This document shows, piece by piece, positions 1 to 5,817 of a DNA stretch of 5,895 bases. The DNA is from Campylobacterales bacterium (GTDB lineage: Bacteria > Campylobacterota > Campylobacteria > Campylobacterales > Thiovulaceae): contig DTUW01000116.1 of NCBI GenBank assembly GCA_012963895.1, positions 1 to 5,895 on the forward strand, given 5' to 3'. Position numbers and translations under genes: made by a program. The notes beneath the pieces are model-generated. The model was not told the origin of the DNA and searched no databases. It was given only the letters and a program-made list of their open reading frames with translations. The number at the start of each line of letters is the position of its first letter. Position 1 is the first letter of the stretch.

Positions 1-22
1 AATGGAACCACTTTTATCATTT
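1..22. repeat. 22-bp direct repeat, copy 1 (inside hydE)
   Basis: The first 22 bases of the window are identical, in the same orientation, to 1182-1203 inside hydD. Both copies are read in the same frame on the minus strand and encode N-D-K-S-G-S-I. The match stops at base 23 on one side; on the other it reaches the window edge and may be longer. Confidence 0.95.
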
Positions 23-855
23 AGATAGATACCAATTCCATTTTTGAAATTTGCCTCATCAAGGATATTTAGAAATCGATTGAGTAATCTATTTTCATGT
101 AGATTTTTCAACTTTGGCAATAGTCTATTTGCTTTAATAAAACTAATATTATCTTGGATAACAATTGCCTTCAAATCGTCGTTATCATTAAAAAATAGAT
201 AATCAAATCCACTCTCTTTACTCTGTATTGCAACTAATACACTTTTTACACTCCAAGGAGCTTTTACAAACAGATATTTTTTCCCGGTCAATTCTTTTAA
301 CTCTTGGTTTCTGATTGTGAGTTTTAAAGTTGGTTTTTCGATTGAAAATAGAGCCTTTTTTTCATCATCTGTTGCAATAAAGAGTTCATCAAACTTAGCC
401 GAATTCGTCAAAAGCAAAATTGAGTTTTCTGAATAGTTAGGTGAATATGTAAATTCATCTTCTAAAAACAGCTCTCCCTTGTTTGAATAGTGAGAACATC
501 TATATCCATTGTCAAGATAGTGAGGGCTTGTTTCATTTGATAACTCTTCAATGCAGAAATTACAGGGAGCGATTTCGTAGTCGGGTGAAATAGAGTTATG
601 TTTTTCCAAATCTCCATCAAAATTAGATGTATCTATTTCACCTAAAAAAAGCGAATGTGGTAGATATTTTGTAACCTCATCACTAAATTTCTGCACTTTC
701 TCTTTATCAGTCTCATCAATTTCTAATATCACTTTTCTATTCTGAAATTTCACATTTGCATTGATACTGCTCTGTTGGACGATATGATTTAGAAATCCTG
801 CAAAATATTGAAAATCAGAATTGAACTCTATAACTTGTCTAATCTTGATTGACAT
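1..855 (-). CDS. hydE: HydE-like hydrogenase maturation protein, HypF-like N-terminus (3' end beyond window)
   Basis: An open frame of 285 codons runs from an ATG at 855-853 to the left edge without a stop, so the C-terminus is missing. The start overlaps the hydD stop as TAATG, implying translational coupling. It holds the fifth position of the hydABCDE order known from Wolinella, where hydE is needed for active hydrogenase; the symbol rests mainly on that position. Residues 1-75 look like an acylphosphatase-type domain. C98-x2-C101-x18-C120 has the spacing of a HypF zinc finger (C-x2-C-x18-C-x2-C), including the E-E-L after the second Cys, but the fourth Cys position is Tyr123. HypF makes the carbamoyl group that becomes Fe-bound cyanide. 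I recognise no YrdC or Kae1-like domain in the visible part. A divergent HypF relative or accessory factor in the cytoplasm is inferred; its chemistry is unknown. Confidence 0.72.
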   Translation of the reverse strand, partial: MSIKIRQVIEFNSDFQYFAGFLNHIVQQSSINANVKFQNRKVILEIDETDKEKVQKFSDEVTKYLPHSLFLGEIDTSNFDGDLEKHNSISPDYEIAPCNFCIEELSNETSPHYLDNGYRCSHYSNKGELFLEDEFTYSPNYSENSILLLTNSAKFDELFIATDDEKKALFSIEKPTLKLTIRNQELKELTGKKYLFVKAPWSVKSVLVAIQSKESGFDYLFFNDNDDLKAIVIQDNISFIKANRLLPKLKNLHENRLLNRFLNILDEANFKNGIGIYLNDKSGSI

Positions 856-1403
856 TAGTTTTCCTCGTAATATAGTTTTCTCGGGTTTAAATATAAATTT
901 ATGACATCTTCCAAAGAGTAATTGCCAACTCTGTTTGCCTCAACTCCACTCTTTTTCAATTCGCTTAGGGCAGTATTGATGAACAGCTCAAAGTTGTCTT
1001 GTAAGGATTGAGTTAGTCCATATTTCACCTCTACAATATCCTCTGGAACTATTCCAATGATTTGAACTTCTGCCATCTTGTCTAACAGGGAACATATTTC
1101 AAGCATCTCAACAATCTCAACTTCATGAGCATTCTGTTTATAGCTCCCAAGTCCTAAAAGTTCGTCTGCTGGTATATTGTAAATGGAACCACTTTTATCA
1201 TTTTTCATAGTGATTGTGTCTAAGATAATAACCTTGTCGAATTCTTGATAATAGGTCATTAGCTTAAACCCAAGCACTCCGCCATCAACTATTGTTATCT
1301 CTTTGCTAAATTTATAATTTAGTTCCAGATATTTTTGAGCATAAACTCCAACCCCTTCATCGTAAAACATGACATTTCCAGCACCTACAACTGCTATTTT
1401 CAT
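855..1403 (-). CDS. hydD: HydD, [NiFe] hydrogenase maturation endopeptidase (peptidase M52 / HybD-HyaD family)
   Basis: At 182 residues the length is normal for the family. These proteases act in the cytoplasm, binding nickel already placed in the large subunit and removing its C-terminal peptide. The N-terminus has the hallmark G-A-G-N-x4-D-E-G-V-G (residues 7-19). The three nickel-binding residues known from E. coli HybD (Glu16, Asp62, His93) appear at the same numbers here: E16 in YDEGVG, D62 in VIILD and H93 in NAHE. The ATG at 1403 has a strong GGAGG (1413-1409) five bases upstream. The expected substrate is HydB, whose tail continues 20 residues past the DPCxxCxxH motif. The gene follows hydC after a 49-nt gap with a hairpin, and its stop overlaps the hydE start. 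Residues 68-74 (NDKSGSI) are encoded by the same bases as a segment of hydE. Confidence 0.94.
   Translation of the reverse strand: MKIAVVGAGNVMFYDEGVGVYAQKYLELNYKFSKEITIVDGGVLGFKLMTYYQEFDKVIILDTITMKNDKSGSIYNIPADELLGLGSYKQNAHEVEIVEMLEICSLLDKMAEVQIIGIVPEDIVEVKYGLTQSLQDNFELFINTALSELKKSGVEANRVGNYSLEDVINLYLNPRKLYYEEN
1182..1203. repeat. 22-bp direct repeat, copy 2 (inside hydD)
   Basis: This is the second copy of the repeat at 1-22, encoding HydD residues 68-74 (NDKSGSI), just after the conserved Asp62 region. In the M52 family this position normally holds a variable loop ending in a P-G-[TS]-[IL]-like segment, so the sequence is plausible for HydD itself. Confidence 0.95.
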
Positions 1404-1425
1404 CTATACCTCCATTTCCTATAAT
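1397..1425 (+). promoter_or_regulatory. Possible sigma70-type promoter facing antisense to hydC
   Basis: On the plus strand a perfect TATAAT (1420-1425) follows TTTTCA (1397-1402, four of six matches to TTGACA) after exactly 17 bp. The TATAAT sits inside an 11-bp palindrome (1418-1428). A transcript would start near 1432 and run antisense through hydC. In such AT-rich DNA this may be chance. Confidence 0.25.
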
Positions 1426-1427
1426 AG

Positions 1428-1446
1428 GAGAGGCTTTGAGCCTCTC
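1428..1446 (-). promoter_or_regulatory. Intra-operon hairpin between hydC and hydD
   Basis: Read on the minus strand, GAGAGGC - TCAAA - GCCTCTC forms a perfect 7-bp stem with a 5-nt loop, 6 nt after the hydC stop and 24 nt before the hydD start. No U-run follows (the next bases are CTATTATAGG), so it is not a standard intrinsic terminator. It could be an mRNA-processing or stability element, or a weak attenuator, lowering hydDE expression relative to the structural genes. It lies in the only sizeable gap of the operon. Confidence 0.6.
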
Positions 1447-1452
1447 ACTTTG

Positions 1453-2151
1453 TCATTCTTCTTTTACAAATTTACTCCCACCAAAAACGATAGCTATATC
1501 ACCTTCACCCCAAAATATGGTTCTCCAAACTTGATAGTAGATATGAAACATAACCCAAGCAATTATTAAATACATCGTGATATGATGTGAAATCCTCACA
1601 TCCATATATGTTCCACCTGTTACCGTCACAGTCCAATCAGTGGCAAGATGTAGCATTGTAGGCCACCAAGACCCAATTGAACTCTCCCCAGAAGCCAATC
1701 CATGAACATATAGTTGAAGTCCTGTTAAAAGCATCCAAGCTAATAATAGATGGAAAATAGTGAAAAATAGAGTATTGAAACTATCACTATGAGAGGAATC
1801 GAATTTTTTTCGTCTATTAAAAGTGATGAGGTTGAAAAATACTTCTAAAAACTCTTTGATATTTCTACTATTGGGAATAAGTTTTTTATATGGCTTCTCA
1901 AATCTTGAAAAGAAATAGAGATAAGCAATTACAACACTTGATACATCAAAGATAATAGCAATCATAAAGTGCAACCATCGATTCCAAGCCATCACCCATT
2001 TAGTTGCTGTTGGGTCAGATATAAAACTTGCATAGTATGGGTGTCCGATATAAAGTCCTGTAATTACAGCCCCAACCATAGAGATAGCCACTATCCAGTG
2101 GTTAATTCGTCCGAATAGTGTCATTCGTTCTATTTTTTTATACTTTGCCAC
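1453..2151 (-). CDS. hydC: HydC, Ni/Fe-hydrogenase cytochrome b subunit (dihaem membrane anchor)
   Basis: This 232-residue integral membrane protein takes electrons from HydA and passes them through two b haems to menaquinone. About four membrane spans are visible, near residues 19-36, 58-81, 128-150 and 187-208. Histidines lie in or near them: H18 (NHW), H61 (LHF), H134, H168, the pair H189-H190 and H203. Their placement suits the haem ligands described for the Wolinella HydC family, with H18, H61, H189 and H203 the likeliest; this assignment is from memory, not alignment. The start is GTG (2151-2149): it has a GGAG at 2161-2158 with a 6-nt spacer, and the first in-frame ATG, at residue 10, would leave this site too far upstream. 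The gene starts 10 nt after the hydB stop and is the third gene of the operon. Confidence 0.93.
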   Translation of the reverse strand: MAKYKKIERMTLFGRINHWIVAISMVGAVITGLYIGHPYYASFISDPTATKWVMAWNRWLHFMIAIIFDVSSVVIAYLYFFSRFEKPYKKLIPNSRNIKEFLEVFFNLITFNRRKKFDSSHSDSFNTLFFTIFHLLLAWMLLTGLQLYVHGLASGESSIGSWWPTMLHLATDWTVTVTGGTYMDVRISHHITMYLIIAWVMFHIYYQVWRTIFWGEGDIAIVFGGSKFVKEE

Positions 2152-2157
2152 AATTCA

Positions 2158-2161
2158 CTCC
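2158..2161 (-). promoter_or_regulatory. hydC ribosome binding site abutting the hydB stop, supports GTG start
   Basis: The hydB stop TAA runs straight into GGAG (the string TAAGGAG), 6 nt before the GTG of hydC. The overlap suggests translational coupling of hydB and hydC and fixes the GTG as the start. Confidence 0.75.
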
Positions 2162-3907
2162 TTAGATAGAGCAACTGGTGCTTACTTTGAATTGCCCTAA
2201 CTCTTTGCCTTTTGTATCAACTATATGGACTGCACAGGCAATACACGGGTCAAATGAGTGAATAGTTCTCAAAATTTCAAGAGGTTGCTCAGGGTCTGCT
2301 ACTTTGATTCCAATGAGAGCCGATTCATAAGCTCCCATTCTACCTTTATAATCTCGTGGAGCACCATTCCAAGTTGATGGAACAACTGCCTGATAGTTTT
2401 CAATCTTTCCATCTTTGATAACAACCCAATGGCCTAAACTACCTCTTGGAGCTTCTGCCATTCCATACCCTTTGGCATCTTTGCTCACCTCATCGAAATC
2501 AAACTCTGTCCAAGTTCTAAGGTCTCCACTGGCTACATTTTCAGCTAACTCATCAATCCAATCCATCATCACATCAGCCATAAGTTCAGTTTCAATAGCT
2601 CTGGCTGCCGTTCGTCCAACTGTTGAGAAAATTACATCTACTGGTGCTGGTTTATTTAGTCCAAGTTTTTCACCAAGTTTCTCTAAGAATCTTGTAGCAT
2701 ATTTTGTAATTCTCTCATCTTTTGCGGCAAGTCCTATAACAATTCTTGCAAGTGGTCCAACCTCTACCCTATTATCATCATAAAGTGGAGACTTTATCCA
2801 CGAATATTTTTCATCGGTTTTAAGATATGCATATCCATCATCTTTTTTCTCTAATCCTGTATAGTGTGGTTTTGTTTCACCTTCAAATGGGTGGAGATTG
2901 GTATCTCCTTCATACCAAGAGTGAGAGACATCTTCGCTTATCTTACTTTGGTCTAATGGATAGAGTTTGGATAGGTCTCCATTCAATACAACTCCACTTG
3001 GAAATAGTTGAGATGCATTATAGAAACCTGTATCGTCAAGTTTGAAATCTCCATAAGACATAAAGCTCTTTAATCCTGAACCTGTTCCATCAAGTGCTTC
3101 ATCTGAATAAACAGTTCCTGCCATCAAGACATCTGGTAAATATGCTCTTTTGATAAAACTTCTAAACTTATTTAAAAGTGATTTGAATTCTGCAATTCTT
3201 GCCGGGTTTTTAATATCCTGCACACAAGTAACTCCACCAACAACTATTGATTGAGGGTGAGGCATTTTTCCACCAAATATAGCCATCATTTTTGAAGCTT
3301 CTCTTTGCATATCGAGAGCTTGTAGATAGTGAGCTACCGCGATGAGGTTTTGTTCAGGAGATAATTTGTAATTTTTATTCCCCCAATATGCATTTGCAAA
3401 AAGTCCTAATCGTCCTTGTTTAACATATTTTTCAAGTCGTTCTTTGATAGTTTTCAGTTCTCCAACTCCGACCCCCCAAGGGTTATCACTCCATTTTAGA
3501 GCCTCTTCTGCTGTTTTTACAGGGTCAGCCTTCAAAGCACTTTTAATATCGACCCAATCAAGAGCATGGAGATGGTAGAAATGGACAACATGGTCATGCA
3601 CATATAGAGAGCCTTGAAGTAGGTTCCGGACAATTCTTGCATTTTTTGGAATGGTAATACCGAAAGCATGTTCAACCGCTTCAATACTTCTTTGGTAGTG
3701 GGTTCCGGTGCAAACTCCACAAATTCTCATAGCAAGGAGACCTGCATCTCTTGGGTCTCTACCCTTTAAGATGGTTTCAATACCTCTAAACATTGTTGAA
3801 GATGCAAATGCATCTGTGATTACATTGTTTTCATCTATGACTGCCTCAATTCTTAAATGTCCTTCAATTCTTGTAATTGGGTCTACTATGATATGTTTTT
3901 TACTCAT
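2162..3907 (-). CDS. hydB: HydB, [NiFe] uptake hydrogenase large subunit
   Basis: This 581-residue catalytic subunit carries the NiFe(CN)2CO site that splits H2. The N-terminal nickel motif R-I-C-G-V-C-T-G-T-H is at 61-70 (C63, C66) and the C-terminal motif D-P-C-I-A-C-A-V-H at 553-561 (C555, C558). The opening D-P-I-T-R-I-E-G-H block (9-17) and the N-R-V-E-V-G-P-L-A-R block are also typical. Cleavage after H561 by HydD would release 20 residues ending in CSI. No export signal is visible, as expected for a subunit carried through the Tat system by folded HydA. The ATG at 3907 has AGGAG (3917-3913) five bases upstream and lies 14 nt after the hydA stop. The context suits a membrane-bound respiratory uptake enzyme of the Wolinella/Campylobacter type (group 1b in current schemes; the subgroup is inferred). 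Confidence 0.97.
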   Translation of the reverse strand: MSKKHIIVDPITRIEGHLRIEAVIDENNVITDAFASSTMFRGIETILKGRDPRDAGLLAMRICGVCTGTHYQRSIEAVEHAFGITIPKNARIVRNLLQGSLYVHDHVVHFYHLHALDWVDIKSALKADPVKTAEEALKWSDNPWGVGVGELKTIKERLEKYVKQGRLGLFANAYWGNKNYKLSPEQNLIAVAHYLQALDMQREASKMMAIFGGKMPHPQSIVVGGVTCVQDIKNPARIAEFKSLLNKFRSFIKRAYLPDVLMAGTVYSDEALDGTGSGLKSFMSYGDFKLDDTGFYNASQLFPSGVVLNGDLSKLYPLDQSKISEDVSHSWYEGDTNLHPFEGETKPHYTGLEKKDDGYAYLKTDEKYSWIKSPLYDDNRVEVGPLARIVIGLAAKDERITKYATRFLEKLGEKLGLNKPAPVDVIFSTVGRTAARAIETELMADVMMDWIDELAENVASGDLRTWTEFDFDEVSKDAKGYGMAEAPRGSLGHWVVIKDGKIENYQAVVPSTWNGAPRDYKGRMGAYESALIGIKVADPEQPLEILRTIHSFDPCIACAVHIVDTKGKELGQFKVSTSCSI

Positions 3908-3921
3908 TTTTACTCCTTTTC

Positions 3922-5139
3922 CTATTCTGATTTTTTACCAGCTGTTGCACTAATTGCAGCGTGGATACCGATACCGATACCTGCAACTGTTAATAACCCT
4001 AATCCAAACTCATCAACAGTTTTTTCAACTCCACCAGTTGGAGCTTTAAAACGAGTATCTGCCATTGGTCTCTCTTGTGCATATTTATCCCAGAATTGTG
4101 GCTCACTACAACCAATACAGCCGTGTCCTGCTCCAATAGGCCAGTTCGTGCCACTGTTGTATCTCACAATTGAGCAGTTATTAAATGTCATAGGACCTTT
4201 ACAACCCATCTTATATAAGCAGAAGTTATTTTTAGCCCCTTCATCTCCCCACTCTTCTACAAACTCACCTGCATCAAAATGGGCTCTTCTTTCGCAGTTA
4301 TCGTGTATTCTATATCCAAATGCAAATTTAGGGCGATTGAGATGGTCAAGTTCAGGAACTTGTCCAGTTAGAACAAAATGTAAAATCGTTCCTGTAATGT
4401 TTGCAGGGTTTGCTGGACAAGCTGGAATATTGATAATAGGCTTACCTCTAACAATATCTTGAACTCCTACGGCTCCTGTTGGATTTGGAGAGGCTGCTGG
4501 AACTCCTCCAAATGTAGCGCAAGTCCCTACTGCTACAACAGCTGCACTATCTTTTGCTACTCTTAAAAGATGTTCTTCAAAAGTTTCACCTTTTGCACCT
4601 ACTGTGCCATAATATCCATTCATAGCTGTTGGAATTGAGCCTTCTACAATACAGAGATATTTGCCTTTGAAAGTTTCTATTGCTTCGTCAAGATGTTCTT
4701 CTGCTGCATGACCAGCAGCTGCCATAAGTGTTTCATTAAATTCCAGTGAAATTGTTTCGAGGATTAGTTCATCAATAGTTGGAGCATCACTCCGCAAAAT
4801 TGCCTCAGAGTTCCCTGCACAATCTTGAAGCTCTATCCAAATCACAGGCACTCTGTTCATAAGTTCGGCAGCTCTTGCCACCACAGGAGTAAATGAAGCT
4901 GGAAGCATTAACGATGCACATGTTGCACTTGCCCATTTTAAAAAGTCCCTTCTTGTCAATCCTTCACTATCAAGAAGTCCTTCAATATCTATCTTACTTG
5001 CAACTGGTTGAGACTCTAACTCGTTTAATCTATTTTCCATCTGTTTATAAAGTCTGTTGTAATACTCTTCTCCTCTATTTGTATTGACCTTAACCCCTTT
5101 TGAATTAAAGAGGTTCATCAACATATCTCTTCTATCCAC
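3922..5139 (-). CDS. hydA: HydA, [NiFe] uptake hydrogenase small (FeS) subunit with variant proximal-cluster motif
   Basis: This 405-residue exported subunit passes electrons from the NiFe site through three FeS clusters to HydC. The Tat motif T-R-R-D-F-L-K is at 62-68, with a hydrophobic stretch to about 87 and likely cleavage after A-R-A (88-90). Distal cluster ligands are H279, C282, C307 and C313. Medial cluster ligands are C322, C341 and C344, with P334 marking the [3Fe-4S] form. Proximal ligands C107, C207 and C241 are present, but the expected second Cys of C-x-x-C is Asn110 (motif D-C-A-G-N-S-E-A). The extra Cys residues of oxygen-tolerant enzymes are absent (C-A-T-F-G-G at 207-212). 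A hydrophobic helix at 377-398 anchors the protein. The GTG start is supported by AAGGA six bases upstream; ATG codons at residues 6 and 8 are alternatives. About 61 residues precede the twin arginines. It is first in the operon. Confidence 0.95.
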   Translation of the reverse strand: MDRRDMLMNLFNSKGVKVNTNRGEEYYNRLYKQMENRLNELESQPVASKIDIEGLLDSEGLTRRDFLKWASATCASLMLPASFTPVVARAAELMNRVPVIWIELQDCAGNSEAILRSDAPTIDELILETISLEFNETLMAAAGHAAEEHLDEAIETFKGKYLCIVEGSIPTAMNGYYGTVGAKGETFEEHLLRVAKDSAAVVAVGTCATFGGVPAASPNPTGAVGVQDIVRGKPIINIPACPANPANITGTILHFVLTGQVPELDHLNRPKFAFGYRIHDNCERRAHFDAGEFVEEWGDEGAKNNFCLYKMGCKGPMTFNNCSIVRYNSGTNWPIGAGHGCIGCSEPQFWDKYAQERPMADTRFKAPTGGVEKTVDEFGLGLLTVAGIGIGIHAAISATAGKKSE

Positions 5140-5145
5140 TTGCTA

Positions 5146-5150
5146 TCCTT
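5146..5150 (-). promoter_or_regulatory. hydA ribosome binding site, supports GTG start
   Basis: AAGGA on the minus strand lies 6 nt before the GTG at 5139-5137. The downstream ATG codons (residues 6 and 8) have only the weaker purine run AGAAGAG near them, so the GTG start is favoured but not proven. Confidence 0.6.
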
Positions 5151-5163
5151 CAAAGTTCTCATA

Positions 5164-5204
5164 AATAAATATGTATTTTAATCTAAATAATTTGAATAAA
5201 TATG
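5164..5204. repeat. Pair of 10-bp direct repeats with 31-bp period upstream of hydA
   Basis: AATAAATATG occurs at 5164-5173 and again at 5195-5204. A 31-bp offset is close to three helical turns, so both copies face the same side of the DNA. The first copy lies between the candidate hydA -10 and the start codon. Such words are common in AT-rich DNA, so an operator role is speculative. Confidence 0.35.
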
Positions 5205-5301
5205 AGCTTAGAAAGAGATAGAACTAAAACTAAATAGAAGGTTTCTAATATCCGATATTTATACATACCATAAAATATATTTATCATTTTAGGAGCATAA
5301 G

Positions 5302-5814
5302 ATGAGATTTACAAAAGCAATAGTAATAGGCACTCTTAGTTTAGCTACATCTCTTTTTTCGGCAGATGGTGAGAAAATATTTGATTCAAAATGTGTTATT
5401 TGTCATATTAAGACTAAACCAACAGATAGAGCAAGTTTGGTTGCTCCACCAATAATGGGAGTTATGAGACATGTAAAGATGGTTTATCCAAATAGAGAAG
5501 ATGCTATCAATTTCATAGTCGATTATGTTCAAAATCCAACAAGAGAAAAGGCAGTTTGTATGCCTCAAAAAATTGCAAGATTTGGCTTAATGCCATCTCA
5601 AAAAGGGAATATCAACTTAGAAGAATTAGAACAAGTTGCTAAATGGTTGTTTGATAATTTTCCACCTAATAATTTTCGGGGATATTATAGACACGATGGA
5701 TATTACAGACATGATGGATATTACAGACATGATGGATATTACAGACACGATGGATATTATAGACACGATGGATATTTTCACCATAATGGCGGATATTTTC
5801 ATCACAATAGATAG
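5302..5814 (+). CDS. Exported monohaem c-type cytochrome with His-rich hexapeptide repeat tail
   Basis: The protein has 170 residues. Residues 1-20 form a Sec signal peptide (basic start, hydrophobic core, likely cleavage near S20-A21), so it should be periplasmic. One haem c site, C31-V-I-C34-H35, is present. Met97 in G-L-M-P-S is the probable sixth ligand, the usual class I arrangement; the fold seems complete by about residue 122 (K-W-L-F-D-N-F-P-P). From 128 the tail is five perfect YYRHDG repeats (128-157), then YFHHNG, G and YFHHNR: nine histidines in 43 residues. The ATG is preceded by AGGAG (5291-5295) with a 6-nt spacer. The gene is divergent from hydA. Small soluble electron carrier is the safe role. 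A metal-binding or surface-binding tail is inference, and a functional link to the hydrogenase rests only on position. The specific family was not recognised. Confidence 0.88.
   Translation: MRFTKAIVIGTLSLATSLFSADGEKIFDSKCVICHIKTKPTDRASLVAPPIMGVMRHVKMVYPNREDAINFIVDYVQNPTREKAVCMPQKIARFGLMPSQKGNINLEELEQVAKWLFDNFPPNNFRGYYRHDGYYRHDGYYRHDGYYRHDGYYRHDGYFHHNGGYFHHNR
5683..5811 (+). repeat. 18-bp in-frame tandem repeat (YYRHDG x5, then two diverged His-rich units)
   Basis: Five 18-bp units run back to back at 5683-5772, each encoding YYRHDG. Units differ only at synonymous third positions (TAT/TAC for the second Tyr, CAC/CAT for His); units 1 and 5 are identical, as are 2 and 3. They are followed by a related unit encoding YFHHNG (5773-5790), one Gly codon, and YFHHNR (5794-5811) before the TAG stop. 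The exact period and the lack of amino-acid change point to expansion by slippage or unequal recombination, with the protein sequence kept. Confidence 0.97.
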
Positions 5815-5817
5815 ATG

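Larger units (their letters stand above)
5140..5301. promoter_or_regulatory. Divergent promoter region between hydA and the cytochrome gene
   Basis: This 162-bp, strongly AT-rich gap must hold the start signals for both directions. Candidate -10 boxes are TAAAAT at 5271-5276 (plus, 26 bp before the cytochrome ATG) and TAAAAT at 5180-5175 (minus, 36 bp before the hydA GTG). No convincing -35 box is seen for either, which is usual in Campylobacterota. A 10-bp direct repeat (AATAAATATG at 5164-5173 and 5195-5204) lies 31 bp apart. No clear TTGA-N6-TCAA type site for a CRP/FNR-family regulator was found. Confidence 0.45.

Noticed and set aside
1369..1569. 66-codon plus-strand frame across the hydC-hydD gap
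   Set aside because: It overlaps both genes in antisense, has no ribosome site seen, and its start lies upstream of the candidate plus-strand promoter.
2415..2783. 122-codon open frame on the plus strand inside hydB
   Set aside because: Antisense to a conserved part of HydB; low-complexity Ser/Ala translation with no recognisable motif.
3857..4462. 201-codon open frame on the plus strand
   Set aside because: It lies antisense to the 3' part of hydA and the hydA-hydB junction, whose products are strongly recognised. The translation has no domain-like pattern and is a frame shadow.
4810..4821. Oxygen-tolerant six-cysteine proximal cluster in HydA
   Set aside because: The supernumerary Cys positions are absent (A-G rather than a C before position 110, and G-G rather than G-C after C207). 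The variant is loss of a Cys, not gain.
5683..5811. CRISPR-like array
   Set aside because: The 18-bp units are contiguous with no spacers and are in frame with a gene, so this is a coding tandem repeat.
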